From NCBI RefSeq assembly GCF_024362385.1, contig NZ_CP101466.1, positions 3,286,001-3,350,000 on the forward strand: a stretch of 64,000 nucleotides of DNA, given 5' to 3'. Shown one piece after another: positions 38,808 through 47,161 of this stretch; position 1 is the stretch's first letter, and every line of letters begins with the position of its first letter. The translations under genes and the position numbers were made by a program. The stretch is from Arthrobacter sp. DNA4 (GTDB lineage: Bacteria > Actinomycetota > Actinomycetes > Actinomycetales > Micrococcaceae). The notes beneath the pieces are model-generated. The model ran no database searches. It was not told where the DNA came from and was given only the letters and a program-made list of their open reading frames with translations.

Positions 38808-39317
38808 GTGAAGCGTGAGGCACTACTGGCAATCGATCCTGCCGCACAGAAACTACTACTGAATCGGCCTTACTTCTATGCCACGGGAATGGACCGCACA
38901 GTCCATGCCTATACAAAGGACGAATGGGGTATTGGCGGCTCCCAGCCAACCGGAAACTACTCGGTTCATACGACTACAGGGCTCGTTGTCGTGACAGCCC
39001 TCATGACCATTCCAGCCCTCGGCGCACCCCTGATGCTGATCATTGCGCTTGCCAGCCTCAATGTAATTGTTGTCATTTTCGGACTGCTGGGTGCTGTCCT
39101 CTTCACAGGAGGATGGCTCCTGGGAGTCCGCAGCCTTCGCCGCGAACTGCGGGCGTCCAAGAAGCGCAAGCTGAAAGGGTTGCCGAAACCGCGTTTTGCA
39201 CTTTCGGATGACCAGGCGCGCGCCTGGTTCGAATCGAATCCGTCCCACATCGCCATCACCCGCGAAAACTTCCCTGATAGCACTCGTCCGTTTCCTGGGG
39301 ACGGGCCCGCGACCTAG
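38808..39317 (+). CDS. Small membrane protein, paralogue of the preceding gene
   Basis: A 169-residue protein, start assigned to GTG 38808. No clear Shine-Dalgarno is seen, so this start is uncertain. VHAYTKDEWGI at 32-42 matches the preceding protein. Two spans follow (GLVVVTALMTIPALGAPLML and VIVVIFGLLGAVLFTGGWLL), then a basic KKRKLKGLPKP and a polar tail with ARAWFESNPSHIAITR. Bases 38821-38880 have 29 G/C of 60, well below the rest of the window. Function unknown. Confidence 0.6.
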   Translation: MKREALLAIDPAAQKLLLNRPYFYATGMDRTVHAYTKDEWGIGGSQPTGNYSVHTTTGLVVVTALMTIPALGAPLMLIIALASLNVIVVIFGLLGAVLFTGGWLLGVRSLRRELRASKKRKLKGLPKPRFALSDDQARAWFESNPSHIAITRENFPDSTRPFPGDGPAT

Positions 39318-39394
39318 AAGTCCGGGCTCCCTGGCGCCCAACCAGGGACCGCTCGGCTGCTCACCCAAACGACTAAGAACGGAAGTGGAAATTA

Positions 39395-39808
39395 ATGGAC
39401 GACGCCGTTCCTGGACCAACAGAACCGGGCCGCCGGAAGGTTTACTACCGGCAGCAGGTGGAGCTGGAGGCCGCTAAGCAGGGACTGACCACCGAAGAGT
39501 ACGGCGTTTACAAGGGCTCAACCGGCAGTGCCGTCAAGCCCGTCAACTCTGCCGGCGGCTTGCTTTTCCTCACCATCCTGATCACAGTGATCATCGGAGT
39601 AGTGGCTGCGCTCCTCGTTAAACTGTTTTTGGACGGCACAGAGGAACCCAATTGGGGCCAAATCGTGTTCGCCATCGCCTTCGGGCTTTGGATTGTGCCG
39701 ACGTCATGGGCTTACTACTTCAAGGAGCGCAAGGCTGCACGCCTCCGGAAGGCGGCCGGGAAAACCCTTGAGCCTCCTACCCGCCGCTCAAGCAGGCCGG
39801 ACTGGTAG
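39395..39808 (+). CDS. Small two-span membrane protein at end of WXG cassette
   Basis: A 137-residue protein from ATG 39395, with GGAAG about 10 bases upstream. A charged N-terminus (RRKVYYRQQVELEAAKQG) precedes two spans (GLLFLTILITVIIGVVAALL and IVFAIAFGLWIVPTSWAYY) and a basic tail (KERKAARLRKAAGKTLEPP). The layout matches the two preceding proteins, but the KDE motif is absent. It closes the cassette before asd. Function unknown. Confidence 0.62.
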   Translation: MDDAVPGPTEPGRRKVYYRQQVELEAAKQGLTTEEYGVYKGSTGSAVKPVNSAGGLLFLTILITVIIGVVAALLVKLFLDGTEEPNWGQIVFAIAFGLWIVPTSWAYYFKERKAARLRKAAGKTLEPPTRRSSRPDW

Positions 39809-39924
39809 CGGCAGCTGGCAGCGAAAACTTGCCTGACGCCGTCGTACTTAGTAACGGGACCCGCCGGCCGGACTGGTGACGTAACCGACTGCGCCCTGCC
39901 GGTTGCGAAGTCTAAACTGTACGA

Positions 39925-41055
39925 ATGACTACAGCAGCTACCCCTTCCGTCGGCCTGGTCGGATGGCGCGGCATGGTCGGTTCCGTCCTGATGCAGCGCA
40001 TGCAGGACGAGGGCGACTTCGCCAACATCAACCCGGTGTTCTTCTCCACCTCCAACGCGGGAGGTGCCGCGCCGTCGTTCGCCGACGGTGCCGGCAAGCT
40101 CGAGAACGCGTTCGACCTCGACACTTTGGCGAAGCTGCCCATTATCGTCACCGCCCAGGGCGGGGACTACACCAAGCAGGTCCACGGCGAGCTGCGCAGC
40201 CGCGGCTGGGACGGCCTCTGGATCGACGCCGCCTCAACCCTCCGCATGAACGACGACTCGATCATCGTGCTGGACCCCATCAACCGCGACGTCATCGACA
40301 AGGGCCTGGTCAACGGCACCAAGGACTTCATCGGCGGCAACTGCACCGTGTCCTGCATGCTCATGGGCCTCGGCGGCCTGTTCAAGAACGGCCTGGTGGA
40401 GTGGGGTACCTCCATGACCTACCAGGCAGCCTCCGGCGGCGGCGCCCGGCACATGCGTGAGCTGCTCAGCCAGTTCGGCACGCTCAACGCCGAGGTCAGC
40501 ACGGAACTGGACGACCCGGCGTCGGCCATCCTGGACATTGACCGCAAGGTCCTGGCCCACCAGCGCACCGACATCGACGCCACCCAGTTCGGCGTCCCCC
40601 TGGCCGGCTCCCTGATCCCCTGGATCGATGCGGACCTGGGCAACGGACAGTCCAAGGAAGAGTGGAAGGCCGGGGTTGAGACCAACAAGATCCTGGGCAC
40701 CTCCGACGAAAACCACGTGATCATGGACGGCCTCTGCGTCCGCATCGGCGCCATGCGCTCCCACTCACAGGCCCTGACGCTGAAGCTCCGTGAGGACCTT
40801 TCCGTGGCCGAAATCGAGAAGCTACTGGACGAGGACAACCAGTGGGCCAAGGTGGTTCCCAACACCAAGGAAGCCTCCATGGCGGAATTGACCCCGGTGG
40901 CCGCTTCCGGCACCCTGGACATCCCGGTGGGCCGAATCCGCAAGATGGAGATGGGCCCGCAGTACATCAGCGCCTTCACCGTGGGCGACCAGCTCCTCTG
41001 GGGCGCCGCCGAGCCGCTGCGCCGCATGCTCAACATCGCCACCGGCAACCTGTAG
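39925..41055 (+). CDS. asd: Aspartate-semialdehyde dehydrogenase
   Basis: Asd reduces aspartyl phosphate to the semialdehyde, the branch point to Lys, Met, Thr and diaminopimelate. The 376-residue protein has the NADP loop [18 protein letters not shown]. The catalytic Cys is in [17 protein letters not shown] and the later active-site segment is [16 protein letters not shown]. This is the longer Gram-negative-like (class II) Asd form. It has its own strong terminator. The start is ATG 39925. Confidence 0.96.
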   Translation: MTTAATPSVGLVGWRGMVGSVLMQRMQDEGDFANINPVFFSTSNAGGAAPSFADGAGKLENAFDLDTLAKLPIIVTAQGGDYTKQVHGELRSRGWDGLWIDAASTLRMNDDSIIVLDPINRDVIDKGLVNGTKDFIGGNCTVSCMLMGLGGLFKNGLVEWGTSMTYQAASGGGARHMRELLSQFGTLNAEVSTELDDPASAILDIDRKVLAHQRTDIDATQFGVPLAGSLIPWIDADLGNGQSKEEWKAGVETNKILGTSDENHVIMDGLCVRIGAMRSHSQALTLKLREDLSVAEIEKLLDEDNQWAKVVPNTKEASMAELTPVAASGTLDIPVGRIRKMEMGPQYISAFTVGDQLLWGAAEPLRRMLNIATGNL

Positions 41056-41073
41056 CTTCCAGCTGCCTCACGA

Positions 41074-41136
41074 GCGGCCCTTGCCCGCATAACCGTTGCT
41101 GCCCGGCAGCGGTTATGCGGGCAAGGGCCGCTTTTG
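41074..41136 (+). terminator. Strong terminator after asd
   Basis: Perfect 22-base arms (41074-41095 and 41110-41131), with four more pairs possible in the loop, are followed by TTTT. The hairpin lies between asd and the convergent gene at 41113, whose last codons overlap its right arm. A related, imperfect copy lies at 42163-42220. Confidence 0.9.
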
Positions 41137-42090
41137 CGTTCCGGAATGGCGCGCCAGGAATGCGTACAGCCGTTGCCGCAGCTCTCCTGGCCGGTTCAGC
41201 TGCTGCCAATTGATCCGGAAGACTGCCCAACCCAGCTCCTGCAATGCGTTCTCCCGGCGCCGCTCCGCGAGCAGCACATCCGCCGCCGGCTTGTAGTCCG
41301 TGTACTTGGCGACGCCGTCGAACTCGATAATCGCCCGGGCGTCGGGGTCCGCGAAATCCGCCCGGAAAATGCCCTCGCGGGTGGTGATCCCAACCTGCGG
41401 TTCGAACATGCGCAGGCCAAGAGAATGCAGCATCAGCCTGGTCCGGGTCTCCCCCGGGGACTCGGACCGGGCATCCAGAACAGCCAGCAGGTCCCAGGCG
41501 CGCCTGCCGCCGCGGACCACTGGACTGTCGTTCAGCAGCTGCCGCATGGCCTCGATGGACGCACCCTTGCGCAGCGCGTGGTCACCGATCACAGCGGCCT
41601 TTTCCAAGGGCAGGATACGTGCGCAGTCCAGCACGGTCCGCTCGGCACTGGTGGTAAGGACTTCCCGCCCGTCGGGCGTCCACAGTGAAGCCTTCTCAGC
41701 TTCCGCGAGCGGCAGCCTGTGAGTCCGGACGTCCCTTCCTGCGCTGGCCTTCGAGTTGGCATACTGGGTTGTCACGTGCACGGCGGCACCGCCTTCCCAG
41801 ACAAAAAGCCCCCGCAACAATGCCGCGCTCACGTGGCTGTACCGGGACCGGCCGTGGGTGGACTCGAAATGGGCCATCAGCCGGGCCTGGTCCCGGTCCC
41901 ATTCTTTGAGCGCATGCCAGTTCCCGCTCCGGACGTAGGCTCCCCGCCGCAACCGAAGTACGGCACCGCTCTTCACGGCCGCAGTCAGCACACGGTCGTC
42001 CAGCCCGGCAGCCGACAATTGGTGGGTTGACGCAACCACCTGCCCGGGCCAGCGATGGTCGACGAGGGCCTGCAAATCATGGAACTTCAT
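41113..42090 (-). CDS. AbiEi-like wHTH plus DUF559-like nuclease-fold protein
   Basis: A 325-residue protein. The N-terminal part (about 1-100) resembles the AbiEi antitoxin winged helix: VLTAAVKSGAVLRLRRGAYV, a typical AbiEi-type wing. The middle has RTVLDCARILPLEKAAVIGD. The C-terminal part (about 225-310) has FRADFADPDARAIIEFDG and ALQELGWAVFRINW, the DUF559/Vsr-like restriction-nuclease fold (Asp, Glu-x-Asp). No toxin gene is adjacent. Hairpin repeats flank both ends. Its 3' end overlaps the asd terminator by 19 bases. Similar proteins are frequent in actinobacteria; function not established. Confidence 0.8.
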   Translation of the reverse strand: MKFHDLQALVDHRWPGQVVASTHQLSAAGLDDRVLTAAVKSGAVLRLRRGAYVRSGNWHALKEWDRDQARLMAHFESTHGRSRYSHVSAALLRGLFVWEGGAAVHVTTQYANSKASAGRDVRTHRLPLAEAEKASLWTPDGREVLTTSAERTVLDCARILPLEKAAVIGDHALRKGASIEAMRQLLNDSPVVRGGRRAWDLLAVLDARSESPGETRTRLMLHSLGLRMFEPQVGITTREGIFRADFADPDARAIIEFDGVAKYTDYKPAADVLLAERRRENALQELGWAVFRINWQQLNRPGELRQRLYAFLARHSGTQKRPLPA

Positions 42091-42162
42091 TGCTTAAGGG
42101 TCGACGGCGGACACCGGTATCGGAAGCACGCGACGCCGCTATGTGGAGGGACACCGGAGCGA

Positions 42163-42220
42163 GCGGCCCGTGCCCGCACAACCGTTGCTGCGCGCCACCG
42201 GTTATGCGGGGCAGGGCCGG
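42163..42220. repeat. Imperfect hairpin related to the asd terminator
   Basis: GCGGCCCGTGCCCGCACAACCG (two arms described by position: 42163-42184 and 42199-42220) forms an imperfect hairpin. Its sequence is close to 41074-41131, including ACCGTTGCTG in the loop and CGGTTATGCGGG in the right arm. It lies in the gap upstream of the gene at 41113-42090. Confidence 0.6.
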
Positions 42221-42241
42221 TTATGTGGTGCTGGAAGCCGC

Positions 42242-43339
42242 TCAGGTGGCCAGGAACGTCGCGTAGCGGCGGCCGTCCTTGGCCAGGGCTGCCTGCGCCG
42301 TCGGGCCAAGCGGCCGGGCTTCGTCGAAGAGTTCGGGTACGACGGCGGCACCCGGCCCGGTGCCCTTCAGCGCCCAGGTGCCAACCACCTTCCCCGCGGC
42401 AACCACCGTCTTCTTGAAGACACCGTTCCCGCCGGGCACGATCAGGTCGGAATGCTCCGGCGACAGGACGAGGCTGCGGTCCGTGTAGCCCAGGACAAAC
42501 TCATCAAAACCCGGCAGCAGGTGGACAGACCGGCCGCCGGGCACGCCGGAGTCCAGGAGCTCCGCCACCTCCGGGGACAGCCAGTAGCTGGTCCCCTCGA
42601 ACTCAAGCTCCACCAGCTCGCACCGGACGTGCTCAAACGCCGTGCGGACCTCGGTCAGCGGCAGCTGCGTCCACCAAGCGAAGTCCCGGAGGGTGGCCGG
42701 GCCGTGGCTCCGGAAGTACCGCAGCAGGAACTCGACCAGAGCCTCCTCCCGCTCCAGGCTCCGGGAGGAGGGGATCCACTCATCAAACGCCGCGATCAGC
42801 TGCTGGTTGTACCAGTGGCCCCAGCACCAGCCAGCCGTGCACAACGAAGCCAGGAGATGGATCCCCCGCTGGCCCTGGGTCGGCTGGCCTCCGTCGTCGA
42901 ACACCTTGAACAGTGCGGCGCGGCTGACGGGACCCTCGGCCGAGATGTGTTCCAGCGCCAGGTCGCGGGCCTTCTCCACGTCCGCCCACGTAATCTCCAG
43001 CTGCCGGTGGCGGCCCGCGATGCTCCTGGTGAGCCGTTCGGCCGTGAGGTCCAGCATCCAGCGCAGGTCCCCGGCAGCCACGAGGTGCAGCGTCCCGCGC
43101 ATCGGCCAGGACCGCACCACTGTGCCGGCGTCGATGGCCGCCCGGACATCGGTGATTCCCGCCCCGGGCACCCGGACCCCGACCGCCCACAGTGCCGCCG
43201 GCAGGTCCTGCGCCTGCATGGCGGTCATCCACCGGACCAGCTCCGGCACAGAGGTGGCCTCCATCCCGGCGAGCCGCTGGGACACCAGCCGGAGCCTGCC
43301 GACCATCCTGCTGTCGCGCAGGGCACCAGATGCAGCCAT
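42242..43339 (-). CDS. Winged-helix DNA-binding protein, AlkZ-like family
   Basis: A 365-residue protein of the HTH_42 family, which includes the interstrand-crosslink DNA glycosylase AlkZ. QAQDLPAALWAVGVR near residue 42 carries the Q-x-Q motif of that family. VVRSWPMRGTLHLVAAGD and PATLRDFAWWTQLPLTEV are also typical. The C-terminal part has GGNGVFKKTVVAAGKVVGTW. A DNA repair role is likely but not proved. It lies 38 bases upstream of murB on the genome and reads away on the same strand. Confidence 0.82.
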   Translation of the reverse strand: MAASGALRDSRMVGRLRLVSQRLAGMEATSVPELVRWMTAMQAQDLPAALWAVGVRVPGAGITDVRAAIDAGTVVRSWPMRGTLHLVAAGDLRWMLDLTAERLTRSIAGRHRQLEITWADVEKARDLALEHISAEGPVSRAALFKVFDDGGQPTQGQRGIHLLASLCTAGWCWGHWYNQQLIAAFDEWIPSSRSLEREEALVEFLLRYFRSHGPATLRDFAWWTQLPLTEVRTAFEHVRCELVELEFEGTSYWLSPEVAELLDSGVPGGRSVHLLPGFDEFVLGYTDRSLVLSPEHSDLIVPGGNGVFKKTVVAAGKVVGTWALKGTGPGAAVVPELFDEARPLGPTAQAALAKDGRRYATFLAT

Positions 43340-43377
43340 GCGCCCATCCTAGGCCTGGTGCGGCCCTGGCGGGACGC

Positions 43378-44445
43378 CTACAGGTCCAGGCCGATGAGCA
43401 GCGGTTCAGGATGCAGCTGGATGCCAAAACGGCGTTCGACGCCGGCCCGCACCTCCCGTGCCACCGCCACCATGTCAGCGGCGCTGGCGGAACCACGGTT
43501 GGTGATGGCCAGCGTGTGCTTGGTGGACAGGGATGCGCGGCCGCCGGCCACACCGTCCGGTTCCAGACCAAAGCCCTTGCCGAACCCTGCCTGGTCGATC
43601 AGCCACGCCGCGGAAAGTTTCACCCGTCCGTCCTGGCCTGCCGGATAGCGCGGTGCCGATTCCGGCAGCGTGTCCGCCACGTCCGCCGAGACGATGGGGT
43701 TGGTGAAGAAGGAACCGGTGGAATAGGTATCGCGGTCGGCGCCGTCCCACACCATGCCCTTGGAGGCGCGCAGCCGTAGCACTTCCCGGCGGACGTCATT
43801 GGCGTAGGCACGCTTGCCCACCTCCACGCCCAGGGAGCGGGCCAGTTCGGCGTAGCGGATGGGAGCGCTCATCCGTCCGAGCGGCAGCTGAAACTCGACG
43901 GTAAGGACCACGTACCGGGGCGAGCCGTTGACGGTGGTGCGCTTGAGGATGGAGTCCCGGTAGCCGAACTTCAACTCGGAATTGGTGAAGGTCTGGACGG
44001 CATTGCGTTCGCGGTCCCACGTGCGGACGGCCGCGATGGTCTGGGACACTTCGGCGCCGTAAGCCCCCACATTCTGGACCGGGGTGGCACCCGTTGAACC
44101 CGGGATGCCGGACAAGGCCTCGATCCCGGACCACGCGTGGCGGACCGCATGCTCCACGAGCTTGTCCCAGTTATGGTAAGCCTGCACCACTACTGCCACT
44201 CCCCCGCACGAGTCCTCCGCGTTGACCGTGAACCCCTCCGAGGCGATTTTGACGACGGTCCCGGGGTACCCGTCGTCGGACACCAGGAGGTTTGACCCGC
44301 CGCTGATGATCAGAACCTGCTCGCCGGCCGCATCTGCGGTCCGGACGGCATCGATGATCTCTGCCTCGGTCCGGGCCTCGATGAACTTGCCGGCGGGGCC
44401 GCCGACGGCGGAGGTGGTCAGGGAGGAAAGCAGGGTGGGAGTCAC
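43378..44445 (-). CDS. murB: UDP-N-acetylmuramate dehydrogenase
   Basis: MurB reduces UDP-GlcNAc-enolpyruvate to UDP-MurNAc with FAD and NADPH in peptidoglycan synthesis. The 355-residue protein has the FAD-binding VLIISGGSNLLVSDDGY, and the GIEALSGIPGSTGATPVQNV loop. The catalytic Ser lies in YSTGSFFTNPIVS and the catalytic Glu in HPEPLLIGL. It follows the MFS gene with a 22-base gap on the same strand. Location after a MaoC pair is conserved in many actinobacteria. Confidence 0.95.
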   Translation of the reverse strand: MTPTLLSSLTTSAVGGPAGKFIEARTEAEIIDAVRTADAAGEQVLIISGGSNLLVSDDGYPGTVVKIASEGFTVNAEDSCGGVAVVVQAYHNWDKLVEHAVRHAWSGIEALSGIPGSTGATPVQNVGAYGAEVSQTIAAVRTWDRERNAVQTFTNSELKFGYRDSILKRTTVNGSPRYVVLTVEFQLPLGRMSAPIRYAELARSLGVEVGKRAYANDVRREVLRLRASKGMVWDGADRDTYSTGSFFTNPIVSADVADTLPESAPRYPAGQDGRVKLSAAWLIDQAGFGKGFGLEPDGVAGGRASLSTKHTLAITNRGSASAADMVAVAREVRAGVERRFGIQLHPEPLLIGLDL

Positions 44446-44467
44446 CCGTCAACAATACTAGGGAAAC

Positions 44468-45745
44468 CTAGTGGAGCTTCCGGGCCACCGGGGACAGCAC
44501 GAAGCTCACAGCGAGCATCACCATCACGGCGAGGAGTGAGTGCAGGATGCCCACGTGTTCGGCCAGCAGGCCGAGCAGCGGCGGCCCGCACAGGAACGCG
44601 CCGTAGCCGATCGTGGACACCACCGAGACCCGGGCCGCGGCCTTGGCGGGATCGTCGGCAGCGGCGGACATGCCCACCGGGAAGCCGAGAGATGCTCCCA
44701 GGCCCCACAGTGCGAGCCCGACGTAGGCAAGCCACGGCACCGGCGCAAAGACGAAGACGCCCAGTCCCAGCACAGCCAGTGCAGCGCACCAGCGCATCAC
44801 GGGAACCCTGCCGAATCTGTCCAGCAGCACCGTCCCGGCAAAACGCCCGATGGTCATAAACGTGACGAACAGCCCGTAGCCGTCGGCACCGGCAGCATCG
44901 CTCTGCCCGTGGCCGTCGGCCAGGGCAAGGGCCACCCAGTCCCCTGCCGCGCCTTCGGCCAGGGCGAGGCCCAGCACCAGGACACCCAGGAGCAGGGTCC
45001 GCCGGTCCCGCCATGCCCGGGCGATCTTGCGCTTGTTGTCCAGCGGGGCGTCGCCGGAGGCGGTTCCTGGAGTGATCACGGGAATCGGCCCGGTACTGGG
45101 GTCCTCGAAGGTATCCGGGGAGTAACTGCGCTCCCCCGCCACCGGGGTGACGTCGGCACGGAACCAGGACGCGGCCGTTGCTACCGAAACCGCCACCACC
45201 GCCCCTGCCGCCGCAAGGTGCCAGAACACCGGCAGGGACACCGCGGCGGCAACGGCCCCCAGCCCCGCGCCTGCCACCGTTCCCAGGCTGAAGGCCCCGT
45301 GGAGCCGCGGCATGATGTGCCGGCCCACCGCGCGTTCCACCGCGGCACCTTCAACGTTGGACGCCGTGTTCCAGCTTCCGGTGCCCAGGCCAATGATGGC
45401 CAGGCCGATCGCGGTTGCCACCGGGCTTGCCAGCACGGTTGTGCCAAAACCCGCCGTCAGCAGGCCTGCACCCACCATGATGCTGCCTGTCCGGATGGTC
45501 CGCTTGGAGCCCAGCCGCAGCACGATCAGCCCTGAAGCAGACACGGAGGCAAAGGATCCCAGCGTCATGCACAGCAGGATGACGCCGATGTTGCCCGGGG
45601 TGAGGTCCAGCGTGTCCCGGATAGCGGGCAGCCGGGACACCCAGGAGGCAAAGGCAAGGCCGCTGGCGCCGTAGGCCACCACGACGGCGTTTCGCCAGGC
45701 AGTGACCTGCCCGGCCGTTGCGGTGGTTCCTGCAGAAGTGGTCAA
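44468..45745 (-). CDS. MFS transporter
   Basis: A 425-residue protein with about 12 hydrophobic spans. It starts ATG 45745 and contains WVSRLPAIRDTLDLTPGNIG, LRLGSKRTIRTGSIMVGAG, and GTVLLDRFGRVPVMRW as the inner repeats. A 30-residue hydrophilic loop in the middle (SPDTFEDPSTGPIPVITPG) joins the halves. It resembles the YbjJ-type MFS family. It lies between the MaoC pair and murB, with short gaps on both sides. Substrate unknown. Confidence 0.88.
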   Translation of the reverse strand: MTTSAGTTATAGQVTAWRNAVVVAYGASGLAFASWVSRLPAIRDTLDLTPGNIGVILLCMTLGSFASVSASGLIVLRLGSKRTIRTGSIMVGAGLLTAGFGTTVLASPVATAIGLAIIGLGTGSWNTASNVEGAAVERAVGRHIMPRLHGAFSLGTVAGAGLGAVAAAVSLPVFWHLAAAGAVVAVSVATAASWFRADVTPVAGERSYSPDTFEDPSTGPIPVITPGTASGDAPLDNKRKIARAWRDRRTLLLGVLVLGLALAEGAAGDWVALALADGHGQSDAAGADGYGLFVTFMTIGRFAGTVLLDRFGRVPVMRWCAALAVLGLGVFVFAPVPWLAYVGLALWGLGASLGFPVGMSAAADDPAKAAARVSVVSTIGYGAFLCGPPLLGLLAEHVGILHSLLAVMVMLAVSFVLSPVARKLH

Positions 45746-45755
45746 AAGGTGCAGC

Positions 45756-46193
45756 TCAAGACAGCTTGACGAGGGCCTGGGCCTTCATCAGGACCTTCTG
45801 CCCGGCGGAGACAACGGTGAGGTCGACGCGCGCGGTGCCCGCATCCGCGTCGAGCTTTCCAATGGTGCCGCTGACCTCGATGGTGGCCCCGGGCTGGCCG
45901 GTTCCGGTGGTGTCGGTCACCAGGACCGGCTTGGTGAAGCGGGTCTGGAAATCGACGACGGCGGCCGGGTCGCCTGCCCAGTCAGTCACCAACTGGACGG
46001 CCGAGCCCATGGTGAACATGCCGTGCGCGATGACACCGGGCAGTTCCACGCCGGTGGCGAAGGCCTCGTTCCAGTGGATGGGGTTGAAGTCCCCGGAGGC
46101 GCCGGCGTACTTGACCAGGTCGGTGCGCGTGACCTCGATGGTGCGGCTGCCGATTTCCTGGCCGGCGCTGAGTTCATTGAAGCTGGGGCTCAT
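45756..46193 (-). CDS. MaoC-type (R)-specific dehydratase, HadB-like
   Basis: A 145-residue hot-dog fold protein. The hydratase motif is present in YAGASGDFNPIHWNEAFA: Asp in GDFNPIH and His in PIHWN form the catalytic pair. LPGVIAHGMFTMG follows. It starts two bases after the previous gene ends, so the two form a heterodimeric dehydratase like mycobacterial HadAB. In related bacteria the pair lies next to murB, as here. Its substrate (fatty or mycolate-like acyl-CoA/ACP) is unknown. Confidence 0.88.
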   Translation of the reverse strand: MSPSFNELSAGQEIGSRTIEVTRTDLVKYAGASGDFNPIHWNEAFATGVELPGVIAHGMFTMGSAVQLVTDWAGDPAAVVDFQTRFTKPVLVTDTTGTGQPGATIEVSGTIGKLDADAGTARVDLTVVSAGQKVLMKAQALVKLS

Positions 46194-46195
46194 GG

Positions 46196-46657
46196 TTACT
46201 GTCCCTCTCCGCGGACCAGGATGGATGACGTGGTGGTGGTGACGGGTTCCCGCGAATCACCGGAACCGAGGGCGAAGATCTCCGAACGCGTGGTGATCAT
46301 GGCGCCGCCGCCCATGGCACGGACGCCGTCAACATGCAGTTCCGCGACGAGGCGGTCCCCGGCGACGATGGGCCGGTGGTGGGTGAAGCGCTGGTCTGCG
46401 TGGACCACGCGGGAGAAGTCGATGCCTGCGTCCGGGTCCTCGATGAGCTGGGCGTCGGCGCGCTGGGCGATGATGATGGCGAAGGTGGGCGGTGCCACCA
46501 GATCGGGGTGGCCCAGGGCCTTGGCTGCGTCCACGTCAAAGTGCGCGGGGTGGGTCGCCTTCACGGCGCGGGCGAACTCACGGATTTTCTCGCGGCCGAC
46601 GTCATACACCTCTGCGGCAGGGTAGCTACGGCCCTGCAGGTCCGGATTGATAGTCAT
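46196..46657 (-). CDS. FAS1-like dehydratase-domain protein, HadA-like
   Basis: A 153-residue hot-dog fold protein of the UPF0336/HadA family. Its HFDVDAAKALGHPDLVAPPTF segment and HADQRFTHHRPIVAGDRL are typical, and it lacks the D-x5-H catalytic motif. It should be the non-catalytic, substrate-binding partner of the HadB-like protein directly downstream. The start is ATG 46657. It is the first gene of the unit that continues to murB. Confidence 0.88.
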   Translation of the reverse strand: MTINPDLQGRSYPAAEVYDVGREKIREFARAVKATHPAHFDVDAAKALGHPDLVAPPTFAIIIAQRADAQLIEDPDAGIDFSRVVHADQRFTHHRPIVAGDRLVAELHVDGVRAMGGGAMITTRSEIFALGSGDSREPVTTTTSSILVRGEGQ

Positions 46658-46710
46658 GGATTCCAGCCTATCGCTGCCCCGCCCTCCATAAGACGCCCTC
46701 TGGGGTGATA

Positions 46711-46724
46711 TGATGATTTCATCA
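46711..46724 (+). promoter_or_regulatory. Candidate ArsR operator
   Basis: TGATGATTTCATCA is a perfect 14-base palindrome and is followed by ATTCATCA, a half-site copy. It lies 60 bases upstream of the arsR start and overlaps GATATGAT, a -10-like sequence. This fits an ArsR-type autoregulated operator; not tested. Confidence 0.5.
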
Positions 46725-46783
46725 ATTCATCAAGTCGCTGCGTCCGGTGTGCCGGGCAGCCATCACGCACAGGAGCGCCACTT

Positions 46784-47149
46784 TTGATGCTGTCTTCCGC
46801 CCAAGCCCCGCTCTACGAGATCAAAGCGAACCTCTTCAAAGGCCTGGCCCACCCCGCCAGGATACGCATCCTTGAGCTGCTGGCCGCGGCGCCGCAGGAG
46901 TCTGCCCCGGTGAGTTACCTTTTGGCAGAAACCGGACTGGAGGCCTCGCACCTCTCCCAGCACCTTGCCACCTTGCGGAAGCACAGGGTGGTGACCTCCG
47001 TACGCAGCGCCAATGCGGTGACGTACCAGCTTGCCCACCCAGGGGTCTCGCAGCTGCTTGCCATTGCCCGGACCTTCCTTGTGGACAGCCTGGCCGACTC
47101 CAATGAGCAGCTGCGGCTGGCACGGCAGCTGCCGCGGAACACCTGGTAG
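46784..47149 (+). CDS. ArsR-family transcriptional regulator
   Basis: A 121-residue winged-helix regulator. FKGLAHPARIRILELLAAAPQ starts the typical ArsR fold, and the recognition helix region reads GLEASHLSQHLATLRKHRVV. The protein contains no cysteine, so it cannot sense metals or thiols through the usual Cys sites. It lies 12 bases upstream of the SulP transporter gene, with a palindrome in front. It probably represses both. The inducer is unknown. Confidence 0.9.
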   Translation: MMLSSAQAPLYEIKANLFKGLAHPARIRILELLAAAPQESAPVSYLLAETGLEASHLSQHLATLRKHRVVTSVRSANAVTYQLAHPGVSQLLAIARTFLVDSLADSNEQLRLARQLPRNTW

Positions 47150-47161
47150 CGGGTCAGCCAA

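Noticed and set aside
42163..42220. Second hairpin as a terminator of the AlkZ-like gene
   Set aside because: No T-run follows on the minus strand and the stem is imperfect; listed as a repeat instead.
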